Shown here one piece after another: positions 34,086-44,885 of a stretch of DNA of 64,000 bases. Made by a program: the position numbers and the translations under genes. The notes below the pieces were generated by a model that was given only the letters and a program-made list of their open reading frames with translations, had not been told where the DNA came from and made no database searches. Position 1 is the first letter of the stretch. The number at the start of each line of letters is the position of its first letter. This stretch comes from Cubamyces lactineus. Lineage: Eukaryota; Basidiomycota; Agaricomycetes; Polyporales; Polyporaceae. The stretch is taken from NCBI GenBank assembly GCA_022376465.1, contig JACDTU010000008.1, forward strand, positions 1,302,001-1,366,000, written 5' to 3'.

Positions 34086-35894
34086 TCACGAGGAGGGTGC
34101 GCAGAGATGCGAGTGGGGATGCGGAAGAGGATGGAGGGAGGGACGGGCGAGGGGAGAAAGGGGTTAAAAGGAGGAAGGGGCGGGGGGGCGTCGGAGGAGG
34201 GAGTAGATATAGGCGGGAGCGGAGGGAACGTTGGTCGTGCGCAGATCTGACGTTGGCCGAAAAAGAGGAAGAGGAGGGAGAGGGCGTGGGCGTGAGGATG
34301 TGCGCGTAATTGAGCGTTTTGGCTTTGGACGGGCGAGAGCGTGCGCGATAGGAATCGGAGAGAATCCGTCGAGAGCGCAGACTGGCACTGGCAGAGGCAG
34401 AGACAGGCAGAGTGACGATATCCGCCAACGCCCCTCCTCCCCTCCCCGGCCCATGCACGTGGGCCACACCGACCCTCCTGCTGACAAAGCACCGCCCTCT
34501 TGCCTCTCCTGTCTCCCCCGCCCCTCCTCGTCCGCCTCCTTTGTCTCCCTACGCTTCCGCCTGGCCCCGCCCATCCCGACCGTTTTGTCTCGTTCGCAAA
34601 AGGATTTCGCAGCGCCTCTCGCGGGATCCATCCACCGCACTCTAAACTTACGCTGCTATCACTATGTCATCCCCTTTTCTCCGCCCCAGCCACGCTGCAC
34701 GCACGTTCGACCACTCGCTTCCCTCCCAAGGACGCCCTCGGCCACAGTTTTCGTCTTTGGTCACAATGATGCCGCTCCGTAGTCATCTGTTCGACACTTG
34801 GCGTTCCTCTCGCACGACACCCCGTGCTTTGCATCGTGGAACCCTCCGCCGCATCCTTGCAGCGAATGAGCGAGTGCACGGTGATCATGTCTCCATCCTC
34901 CCCGATGAACGCTCGCGCCAACCAACTTCTCCGTGCCTCTGACACAAACCCGAGCGCCCCGTCGTCCTCCGTGCTATCTACATCCTCCACGAACCCACAA
35001 TTCCGCTACATACGGACGCATGTTCATCGTCCTCATTTGCCCCCTGGATATCGCTCACTTCCGTGTGGCACCACCGGATTCTTCGCAGTGAGCTCACCGA
35101 TATGGTCCTTCGGTTGTTCTCCCCTCGTCCCGGAGTCGTTCCGGTACCTACGTAATCTTTACAGTTTACCTCGCCCCGCCCAATCAGCGTCGCTGTTTAT
35201 TGCCTCCGGCGGCCTCGACCAGCGCGCGCCCCGGTTTTCAGGTGCGCGCTATGGCGACCGCTGCGCCGGCGTTCACCGCGACCCTCGATGCTCTGAACCA
35301 GTTCAGAGTTCTGAACCTGGCGTGGATGCGCTGCTACTGCAACGACCGTGCCACTGTATCCGCAACTGTGCTGCTCCATATGCGCGTGCGTTCCGGCCAA
35401 CGACGATCAGGTGCAGGAGACCTACGATGTTCACTGCCACCCCTTATGACATCGGACCTTGGCCTGCTTTGCGCATAAGACCCGGTGCGCGAGCAGATGA
35501 CCTCGTTTGTCTCGCGGCTGTGACGCCCTTGTCTTCGGCAGCGCCTTCAGACTCTCGTTCCGTCTTTGCTTATCGTCGCGTCCTTGTCGCCTTGTCGCAA
35601 TCTCTACGGATGTATCGCGAACAAATGAAATTTGGATTCGCCGTTTGCTGTTTGCTGTGCGTGCTTTTCCCTCAGTGATTATCTTCGAGCGCGCGTTTGC
35701 ACTACGGTGCCCAAATACAACTTGTTATCGAGGTCATCCATTGGCCCTGGCTCATTCAAACGAGCGGGCGGTCGCCGGTCTGGAAGGCGTATTTGTGCTC
35801 AATCGGTGATGCCACTCGTCCGCGCCTGCGTATATATGTAACGAGTACGAGGACTTGAGGTCAAATCGCTCGGCTGCAGTTCGTCTGCACAATC
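34086..35894. other. Large divergent intergenic region
   Basis: 1.8 kb between the divergent KCS1 and the unknown gene at 35895. 34085-34300 is G/purine-rich on the plus strand, that is CT-rich in the KCS1 leader. CACGTG at 34454. A CCAATCA box near 35179. Open frames at 34866-35678 and 35251-35478 lack recognisable features. A perfect inverted repeat lies at 35291-35308. Confidence 0.5.
35291..35308. repeat. Perfect inverted repeat, 8-bp arms
   Basis: CTCTGAAC, then CA, then GTTCAGAG, immediately followed by a further TTCTGAAC. An almost gapless dyad inside the large intergenic region. Confidence 0.75.
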
Positions 35895-37716
35895 ATGTCC
35901 CAATCACAAGGACGCTCGTCTGCGGGCCCGGCGAGATCAGATCTGCCTCCACCACAGCATAACATAGTGAGCAGCACAGCAACTCGTTGGTCCACAGGCA
36001 GACTAACTAATTCACTACTACTGTATGTGGTCCAGAACCTTGCTATGCATGATCATGAAGCCCCGATCAGTTGGTACACACCCAACCCCGCGGGAGCACA
36101 GTACAGCAACTGCCTCCTCTGCCGCGTAGTGCACGTCGGCAGGATCTCACACTCTGAGGGTACGTACGTCACCGACCCCCATTATCTAGCACGAGAATCG
36201 CGCTCACATACAGTTCTGTTATTCTAACTTGTCTTGTGTGCGACTAGGAAACGCGCCAATATTGATGCTGCAAGACTTCCCGGAGGCGATGTTCGCACAT
36301 TCTCCCGGGAGCGTGGGCCAGACCCCGGCAGAGCTCGCCAATACGCACGTCGTGTGCGTGCAAGGCCATGCTCCGAACCTCCAGAGCACGCCTATCGCCG
36401 GGGTGTTCAGGCTTCCGCCGCCAACGTCGCTTCCTGAGAATACCACTGCTGCGAGCACCTCGACTTCAACTTTGGCTTCAACTTCAACTTCGAGGAACGT
36501 TAGGAGTCTGCCTGTCCCGCCCGCTTTGTCCTTGACACTGCCCAAGGACACTCAGTCATCTCGCCGAGGGTCGCAAGCTCCCGACACACCAGCTACCCCT
36601 ACGGGTTTTGGGTTCAGTAGCGGGGAGAACTCCCCGGCGAGCGAGACCGACGTGTCTACTAGTACTGGTCCGAACAGCCCCAGGACTCCGCTGAGTGCTA
36701 GAGAGTATGGCATGATCGTGTCTGCGCTCATGCAGAGGGCAGGAAGTGCTGCTCCTGCTTCTGCTCCACCATCGCAGCGGTCGCAACAGACTCGACAAAC
36801 CAAACGCACTCAAGGGTCTTTACAGGAGGCTAATCGCACATTGAGCTCAAGCCGCCCTAGCAATGCAGCACTGGTCTCAGACTCCCCCGCCAGACAAAAA
36901 CGGCACAAACAGCAAGAACAACAGCAGCAGCAAGAGAACGCCGTAGCGTCGTCCTCCAAAGCGGTGCAAGAAAGAGAGGTAATCGATGTGGACGCTGACG
37001 AGGATGAGGACGAGCAGCAACACGAGAACGAGAGCTTCGGCGTCCCGTACGTCCTGCTCGGGCTCCCCGACCCTAACCAGCCACCTCCTCGTAAGCATTT
37101 CCCCCTCCTTCTCCTTCCCATCCCTCCCCACCGCTTTCTCCGGTGCAGTACGCTAACCACAGCAACCCCCCCCTCCCCCCCTCCCTGGCAATGGCACCAC
37201 CACCACCACCAAACCACCACCCCACCACAGCAACACTCACCGCCCGCCTCGAACGCGCCCGCCTCGCGCTCGAAGCGAACCAGCTCGCGCGGCGTTCCCC
37301 CGAGCTCCCGCAGCGCGCCGCGCACGTCTGGGTGCCCGCCTTGCGCCGGTTCCTGGAGGTGCAGCGGTGCGCGCCAGACGCGCGCCCGGGCCGCGCGGAC
37401 GTCAAGGCGTGCGTGGGCGCGGTGCTGGGGGCGCTCAGGGAGCTCGAGGCGCGGAGGGACGCGCTGAGCTATGAAGCGTTATTGGTAAGTGGCCCTCCGG
37501 ACGATCGTCTCACTGGCCGTACGGACACTTGTTTCTATTTATTCTTACTTACTTTTTGGGTGGGCATAGAAAACGCGGTTATATCACACTGTGAAGGAGC
37601 TTGCGGACGCGAACCGCAACACCGAGAAGCTGCAGGTCAGCGACCGAGCCCGGAAGCTGATCGAGCACTGGAACGTGTACCTCCCGGGCATTCGGGTGCT
37701 TGCAAAGGATCTCTAG
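35895..37716 (+). CDS. Unknown protein with helical C-terminal domain (TFIIS N-terminal-like?)
   Basis: Exons 35895-35966, 36036-36159, 36248-37090, 37231-37484 and 37570-37716 give 479 residues. Junctions 1, 2 and 4 are clean; the acceptor at 37230 was picked because it alone keeps the downstream frame. The N-terminal 110 residues look folded: EAPISWYTPNPAG, a CLLC pair, APILMLQDFPEAMFAHSPG. The middle is disordered, Ser/Thr/Pro-rich, with a Q run (about 36910-36937) and an acidic run DVDADEDEDE. The last 130 residues are helical: ARLERARLALEANQLARR, VGAVLGALRELEARRDALS, YHTVKELADANRNTEKL, RARKLIEHW. The last part resembles the LW (TFIIS N-terminal) fold of transcription elongation factors, a pattern impression only. 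No family name assigned. Confidence 0.7.
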
Positions 37717-38213
37717 GAACAAGCACTCGCCATTGGCACAGCTGCAGGCTGCATAGCGCGTGAAGATCAACAGACTAGCGTGCACACGCAATCGCAGGAC
37801 GATCAAACTTTAAGCATTTCACTCAGAAGCAGTCCTGTAGCCGAGAACGCGATGACAACGACGACCCAAAGTGCTGATATTATCGAGAAGGACCTGACCT
37901 GTGTATGTATAGTACCGCGGAGAATATAGCGATGTGTACTGTAACGTATGTGCGAGACTCGGAAGCGTACGTGGACGTCGTGACGGTGTCGGTGTGTGGA
38001 TGCAAATCACTGTTACATGGATGGGTGGATGGATGGACAGACGGACGGAGATGATGGAGTCTATGACAGACCAGATGGAAATAGAAAAGAGAAGAGGCGA
38101 CGAGGATGCGGTCTGACAGACACATGCGCGCGTGCGATGGGGGCGGCGGAGACTTCTATGAACGTGCGTGGCGGGGAGCACTGTGTGGGACGACGTTGCG
38201 TACGCAGCGCACG
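37717..38213. other. Intergenic, convergent 3' region
   Basis: 497 bp between converging stops. It contains a simple GGAT/GGAC repeat (separate entry). No gene recognised. Confidence 0.55.
38017..38049 (+). repeat. Short tetranucleotide tract GGAT/GGAC
   Basis: Imperfect run of GGATGGGTGGATGGATGG followed by ACAGACGGACGG; likely polymorphic between strains. Confidence 0.7.
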
Positions 38214-40371
38214 CTATGCGCCTGTGAGGTCGATGACTGGCTCGTCCAGTCGTCGGCGCTTCGCCGCGGGCTCCTGTTCTGGCCCGTCGTCGTCGTCAAT
38301 GACTACAATCGGGGAAGGGGCGTCGACCGGCGGCTGCGCAGACGTTGGTGGCGGTTGTGCGGGGGTAACGCCACCGTCCTGAGGTCCCACGCTTCCGGGT
38401 GTAGCGGACGGCGTCTCGGACATGGGTGGCGCAGTCGCAGGTTTCGGGAGGCGCGGGGGAAGGGGCGCTGTGGTGAACGGCCCGGTCGTCGGCGCGTCTG
38501 TTCGCGCAGTTGCACCAGCGGGTGTTGAGCCTCGACCCGTTGCTCCACCGCGTCCTCGTCGGGGACGACCTCTGCCTCGTCCACGACCACCCTCAGCCTT
38601 TAGTTTCTCCTTGTAGTACCGCACAATGTATGCCTGGAGAATCTCAAGCGCTTTCTGGGCGCCAAGAGCCTCGAGATCTTGCAGATGCTGAGGCGTAAGA
38701 TGTGAGAAGATCTCCGGATTGAGGATGAGAGTGTTGTCGTGGAGGACGATAGGCTTTGGTGGCGAGGGGGGGCCACCATTCGAATTGGAGGATGGCACAG
38801 GTCCAACCACGATAGGTATTCGTACAGAGGCTGGAATCGTGGAAAGTGATGTTGCAGCCGGTGTTGGTGCGCCAGGAGGGGAAGTTTGTGAAGCTGATGC
38901 GGTCACGTTGCCAGTGGTCTGACCAGGAGACTGAACGTTACTTATCGGAGGGGAAGATGCGGCCGGCGCAGTGGCAGGAGGAGACGCTTGTGCGTGCGGC
39001 GGCAATGGAGGCACCTGTGTGACAGATGGAGGTTCGGTTTTGATGGGAGGAGGGGCAGATACAGCGGGCAGAGGTGGTGAAGTAGAGGCCGATGTAGCGT
39101 TGGATGGATATGTAGGATTCGTGGACTTCAACGCAAGGGGCGTGGACGTCAGAGGTGGTGGTAGTGGTGCGCCCTTAAGGTCACCCTTAACGCTTCGCTT
39201 CAGCGGGGGTTCCAGTGGTACGACTGTCTTGCCCTTCTTCCCGCCGACCTTGTCCTTGCCACCAACACTGCCAACCAGAGTACTCTGCTTACGAGCATCG
39301 AGTTCCTCGAAGGTATGTTCGTGAGCATCGTCAATCGTCCAGAGTGCACCCTTCCCTTTCTCGTCCTTACTTCGGAGCAGCTTCTTGAACCCCACATTTG
39401 ATGATAAGTTATGTCGCACAGAACTCTGCGAAACATGGTTATGTCCCGCCACAGAACTCTAGATAGCACGATACTCACCTCCCAGTCCTTACTGCAATAC
39501 TTATACCAATCGAAGGTATCCTTGATCCATTGGCAGATCTCCTGCAAAGAAGCCTTCCCACCGAGAGCCTTGATAGCGCGATAACATAATTGTGCGTAAG
39601 TTAGAGGAGGCTTTGGTGGCATGACCTCAGGAGGTGGTAGTGGGGGCGGTGGGGCATCTGACTTCTTGCGCTTCTTCGAGTTTGACTTCAGATGGGGGAT
39701 GTTATTGGAGTTGGGAAGTGAGACTTCCGGCAGTGGCGGAATCTTGGGTGCCGTAGCATGTACGCTCACGGGCGGGGGCGAGTCGGATGGTAGAGAGGAA
39801 GGAGGAGAATAAGTGGTGATGTCAACCGATGGGGAGCGTGCTCGGTTGCCTGATGATTGCGAGCTGGGTGAAGGGGAATCCTCTGGAGGAGCGGGTGGCG
39901 GAAGAACGAAGAAAAACGTCCTGGATGCGATCTGGATCTGTGCACTGCATATAACATGAGATCCCTGGTACTCTGCAGTTTTGTATGATGTACATACCGG
40001 TCGCCCAAGGGGACCTTGCTACCGCTCCCTGACCAGACCCCGTCTACCCATGCACCGTTCCGACCAATGACGATGAGTACAAAACGTTCCTCCTCTTCGT
40101 CATACTCAATCTTCGCATGGAGGCGTGACACACTCTTGAGCGGACCGAGGTCTACGTCGACCTGGGGGTTGTCTGAGGAGGAGGCGGTGTTCGCTGGAAC
40201 ACAACGTCGGCCAATGGTAACATTGAGCGTCTGGAGATAGTATACGAAGTTGGGGAAGACAAGGCTGTAGTATGCGCTGATCTTGTCCTGGTGCTGCTCT
40301 GGCTGCTCCGGCGTGGGGAACACGACGTGTTCGGGGGTATCCTGCTGGAGGGCGGGGGCAGCGGTGGCCAT
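38214..40371 (-). CDS. FHL1: FHA-forkhead transcription factor, Fhl1-like
   Basis: Fhl1 with Ifh1 controls ribosomal-protein genes in yeast. Minus-strand exons 39998-40371, 39479-39944 and 38214-39425 give 683 residues. FHA domain at about 35-150: NVTIGRRCV, SVSRLHAKIEYDEEE, IGRNGAWVDGVW, RAQIQIASRTFFFVL. After a basic linker (SNSKKRKKSDAP), the forkhead domain runs KPPLTYAQLCYRAI, LQEICQWIKDTFDWYKY, then SSVRHNLSSNVGFKKL and KGALWTID; SVRHNLS is recognition helix 3. The C-terminal half is Pro/Ser-rich with an RGRGRPRRGRGG AT-hook-like patch near residue 600. The longer frame upstream would begin with TTG, so ATG at 40371 was chosen. The domain order FHA then forkhead separates it from Fkh2 types only partly, so FHL1 is probable rather than certain. 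Confidence 0.87.
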
Positions 40372-40599
40372 AGTGGGCGGGGCGGGCGGAGGGAGGAGGT
40401 GACCGAGCACGTTCAAGAAGACGCCGTGAGCGTTTCTGCGTCTGACTCTCTTGCTCTCCGCCAGTCACTGTCGGCGCTTCCCGGCACCCTCCCGATCACG
40501 CCGATTTGGCCTTGTCTCTCCATTCTCTCTTCCGTCACTCGCACGTTCCTCTCTCATCATAGGCCATCCACCTGACCCCTTCTTGTGCTCGTCATCGTC

Positions 40600-41386
40600 A
40601 TGCCCGAACCACTCAAGGAAAAGGCAGAACAGAAACTTGACAATCTCGCCGACAAGAATGTCGACTCAACTGACTCGGACCTCCGGTACATGGCTTATGG
40701 TGCCCGGCTGAGGACCGCCCTCCGTGCGGGGCACCGGTACATTGCTTATGTGAGTCTTCTCGGATGCTCGTCGTTGTAACTAGCGATAGATTTACGCCAG
40801 ACCAGTGACGTTGGCGAGGCATTCCGTCCGGTCGTACATCCAGCGGTGGTGACCGCAGCATATGGTATCTCGTGGCTCTATCTCGCTGGGTGAGTGGTAG
40901 CATGTGCTATCCCATCCCGTATCTCCCCTCCTGATATAGCTTCCTCTTGTCCAGAGACGTAGGGTATGAGACATACAAGGCGCATAGAAGAGGTCCTACC
41001 GCACTCGAGGCCGCGACTTTCTCGGAGCCAACTCGCCTTTCGATGGTCGCGGTCAAGCGCGCTGTCTTCCAGTCGGTCGCTTCGATGTATGTGCCTCCGG
41101 AGGATCGTCGATGGTCACGACACTGACTCGCGCTGCCGATTCCAGGGCGCTCCCAGCATTCACGATCCATACGGCGGTCAAACAAGCTAAGAAAGCGTTC
41201 GTGAACGTGCAGAATCCGCGCGTGAAGAGCTGGGGACCTACGCTGACCGGTTTGGCAATTATTCCCGTTCTGCCATACCTCTACGATAAGCCTGTGGAGC
41301 ACGTCACCGATATCGCATTCGAGTGGATTGAGAAGCAGATCGCCGCTCGCTCACAGAGCTCTGAGCAGGGCAAGTCAGAACTCTGA
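40600..41386 (+). CDS. Mitochondrial fission process protein 1 (MTFP1/MTP18-like)
   Basis: Inner-membrane protein that promotes mitochondrial fission in animals. Exons 40600-40749, 40801-40889, 40955-41086 and 41146-41386 give 203 residues. Landmarks: DLRYMAYGARLRTALRAGHRYIAYTSDVGEAFRP, in which TSDVGEAFRP is diagnostic, a first hydrophobic helix VVTAAYGISWLYLAG, DVGYETYKAHRRGP, LSMVAVKRAVFQSVASMALPAFTIH, and PTLTGLAIIPVLPYLYDKPVEHVTD with a second helix. The last residues are charged. ATG at 40600 is the first in frame. Divergent from FHL1, with 228 bp between starts; convergent with GCD2. Confidence 0.9.
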
Positions 41387-41765
41387 TCCCACTTTGTATT
41401 ACCCCATAATATCTACAGAATATAATCCGCGCGTTCCTCCAGTTCAGGCTTTAGGTTGAGTTGCTACAAGTTCGAGGCGAGCAGCTTCGCAAGACATAGT
41501 ATTACATGGATTCTACAGCACTTCATGACTACGGTGACCTTTACTGTCCACTACTGTACCTATGCTATATGAGACAGGCGGGAGTGGCAAACGACTTGAG
41601 AAGAACTGGGGAAATGGAATAGGATGGAGATCAAATAACTCAATCGAGAATGGACGTGCGAGTGCAGATGCGATGCAATGCAATGCGAACGGAATGCGTG
41701 AGGGTAGATGAGCGCGAAGACACCAAGACAAGAGCGACGCGAAGAGCGAAAACGGGCAGAAATAA
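41387..41765. other. Intergenic, convergent 3' region
   Basis: 379 bp between converging stops of the fission gene and GCD2. An ATGCRATGCAATGCAATGCG run at about 41668-41690 is the only repeat-like element. No gene. Confidence 0.5.
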
Positions 41766-43494
41766 TCACAGCAGTCGACCGAGAGCGACGGGTATCGAGC
41801 TGATTGAGTTCGGGGGAATTACGCCCACCTCGGTGACGACGGCGGTGATGCAACTTGGTGGAGTGAGGTCGTAGAGAGGATTGAGGATCTCGAGATTCGG
41901 CTTGTTCTCGAGCGTGAGAGACTCCCGGGGTTTCGTATTCGGGAACGACGAGAATAGATCGCCGAGGGGAGCTGGACACAATCAGCGTCAGTTCAACGGC
42001 AAGTGAGAGCATGCGGCAAGAGACTGACCAAGTTCGTTCTTCGTGAAGGAATCTAGCTGTATGCTCTCGGAGAACTTGTACGTCTCGCAACAGACGACGA
42101 CAGGAACGGAATACCGCTTCGCCATCATCGCAACGAGAGCCGTACCTGCGCGAGAGTAGACAGCGCCGTTGGTGTGTATTGAGTGCGCACCGACGAACAC
42201 AGTCGAGACCTCGCTCATCACAGCACCAAGCGCGGGGAGTAGGAGATAGGTACACTGAATGCCGGCCTCGGACAGAACGGCGACGAGCCGCTTGCCTAAC
42301 ACACGGTTGTCAGACGATGCATGGACATCGACGAATCGGAAATCGACTCACCCTCGAGCATCGGTCTTGAGTCAACCACGATGACCGAGAAGTTGCGGCC
42401 GAACGCATGGGCTTCAAGCAACACCTTTTCCACCACAGACGACCTGAGACGCCAGAATGAGGGTCCACGTCGAGCCTAGAATGGGCAGCACCGTACCTAG
42501 CATATGTGAGAATTACGTCCCCGTCCTTGATCTTGTTGCTGGCTGTCTCCTGGATTACCTGGTCCGCAATGATGATCCGCTCACGGATGTAAGTATCAAT
42601 TTTACGGCAAAGTGCATCCTTGGCCTAGGCGTACGGATGCAGTAAGCAAATGAGGCGACAGTGAGGGAGCGTATCAGCTGCTTACGTCCTGCTCCGGGAG
42701 GTCGAAGTCCGTCCCGCTGATGTCCAGTTTGAGCTGACGAATAGCATTGCCCATGGTCACCGACATGGGCCGTGCAGCGACAAGGTGGCTAATTTGAGGT
42801 GAGAGGTAGGTCATGAGATGGCGAGACAGGGTGTGGTTGGGTGGCGTCACGTAGTCTTGTATGACCTACGGAGCTTTGTTCAGTAGTGGCTAAACGATCG
42901 AATCGGTGTATGCCTACCGTCTTGAACGCGGTCAGAGTAGCAATACACCTTGCATTCGCGCCAGTAATTTTGAACGTGGAGAACTGGAGAGCGAGTCGGG
43001 CAATCGCGGGGTGGATGTCGCCTTTCGCCGCGCTGACTGGCTTGGGGAGACCGAAATGCGAGAAGATGAGCAACCCGCGAGCCTGGGAGCCCTTCGCAGT
43101 AGTATCAGCGGCCACAGATGCCTGACCGGCCTTCGCCTTGTCGGCAGCTCTCGTCGCAACAGGTGCGGCCGGCCTTGCTTGTGCGTCCGAAGCGCGACTG
43201 GGTTTTTGTTTCGCAGCGCCGCTCTGGGGCGCAGCTTGATCCTTAGGCTTCCCACTCGGCTTCCCAGGAGCACCATTGGCAGCAGCTTTGGCGGCCTTCG
43301 CAGCGCGTTGCCTCTCTTGCAGCTCGCGACGTTCAGCTTTCGTCCTGGCGATCAGGACATGTTAACTACACAATTTCGATCGGATCTCCATCCAAGACTC
43401 ACATCGCCTTCTGCGACTTCTGCTGGCCCGTCGAGGGTTCACCATTCGGGGGCCCAGCTGGGGGATGGACATCGAGCATAGGTCCTGGCGCCAT
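41766..43494 (-). CDS. GCD2: Translation initiation factor eIF2B, delta subunit
   Basis: Regulatory subunit of the nucleotide exchange factor that recharges eIF2 with GTP; with alpha and beta it senses phosphorylated eIF2alpha, the switch of general amino-acid control. Minus-strand exons 43403-43494, 42918-43344, 42686-42865, 42497-42624, 42352-42443, 42029-42295 and 41766-41971 give 463 residues. The N-terminal 120 residues are basic and disordered (TKAERRELQERQRAAKAAKAA). The eIF2B alpha/beta/delta fold follows: LLIFSHFGLPKP, HPAIARLALQFSTFKITGAN, RCIATLTAFKTVIQDY, TPPNHTLSRHLMTYLSPQI, DGDVILTYARSSVVEKVLLEA, VVDSRPMLEGKRL, TYLLLPALGAVM, VGAHSIHTNGAVYSRAGTA, PVVVCCETYKF and NPLYDLTPPSCITAVVTEVG. 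Shorter than yeast Gcd2 because the N-terminal region is short. Divergent from RAT1. Confidence 0.95.
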
Positions 43495-43835
43495 GCCTGA
43501 GGTTGTATTTTTTGAGAACGGAGGAGGTGCAGCGAAGTGGTGTGGTGCGTGCTTGTCTGCACGCGAGCCTTAGATTATTGGATCGAGTCAAGTTGTATTA
43601 GCGCCCATATCTGTGCAAGGCGGACCGCCACTCCGCCTCGCTTTTGGGCGCCTGTTCAGCTTGTTTCCTCCGCCGAAGCTTACATCAGCCGTGGCGCCCC
43701 CGCGCCAATGGCGAGATGCTCGCTGAGTCTGTTCACCCGCGCAGTCTACGGCTCTTAAGACACGTCCACGACGACCCTCCTCCTGCAGATTCTATTCTGC
43801 AACTTCTCTTCGTCCCCTAAAGGCCAGGCACAGTC
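43495..43835. promoter_or_regulatory. Bidirectional promoter, GCD2 and RAT1
   Basis: 341 bp between divergent starts of two housekeeping genes. No box stood out; no gene inside. Confidence 0.45.
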
Positions 43836-44853
43836 ATGGTATGTTCTCTCGTATGCATATTGTTAACATAGTTCGTGCTAATGCCACCCTCAGGGTGTTC
43901 CGGCCCTCTTTCGCTGGCTCAGCAAAAAGTACCCCAAAATCAGTGAGTTCCTGCTGTCTTGCAAACATGGACCTCAAATTGACGTTCCCTCCAGTTCTGC
44001 CCGTAGTAGAGGCGGAAGAAACGAAGGTACCTGATGATGAGGGCAACGAAATATCCGTCCCAGTGAACATGGCGGACCCAAACCCGAACGGCGTGGAGTT
44101 CGACAACCTATATCTGGATATGAACGGTATCGTGAGTGCATTTCCATGCCAAAATCACTATCATGTCTAATACATGCATTGTAGGTTCATCCGTGTACTC
44201 ATCCCGAGGGCAAGGTGAGACAGAATGGCTGCATGGGAACTGGGTTTAGACTGAATCACTCGGATTGTAGCCTGCGCCAGAAACAGAAGAGGAAATGATG
44301 ATAGAGATTTTCAACTACACTGAACGCGTTGTCAATATGGTGCGGCCTCGCAAGCTTCTCTTCATGGCCATTGGTGAGTGTTTGTGATGTGTTACAGACC
44401 TACAAATTGCTTACGTTCCGCAGATGGCGTGGCGCCGCGCGCCAAGATGAACCAGCAGCGTTCTCGTCGGTTCCGCTCGGCCCAGGAGGCCAAAGAGAAA
44501 GAGGAAGCTCGGAAAGAGTCCATTGCTCTTTGGGAAGGTGCGTTCGTATACTGGATCGCTGGAAATATCCTCAAGTAACATCGCTATCTACCCTTAAAGC
44601 TATGGGCAAGACTCTAAGTGAGGAGGAGAAAAACAAGAAGCCGTGGGACAGTAACGCCATCACACCTGGCACGCCTTTCATGGACCTTCTGGCTGCCTCC
44701 TTGCGCTATTGGGTTGTAATGAAGATGAACACGGATCCCGGTTGGAAAGACGTGAGCAACACAGCAGTTTTACGTACCTCGGGTCACTCGAACAAGCTAA
44801 TTTTTGCTACTATGCAGCTTCAAGTCATCATCTCTGACGCCAGTGTCCCCGGA

Positions 44854-44885
<32 letters not shown>

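Noticed and set aside
34824..35678. 284-codon open frame in the KCS1 upstream spacer
   Set aside because: It starts at GTG (first ATG at 34866). The composition is Ser/Arg-mixed without domains or a recognisable family, and GC-rich DNA often leaves such frames open. Kept only as a finding about the spacer.
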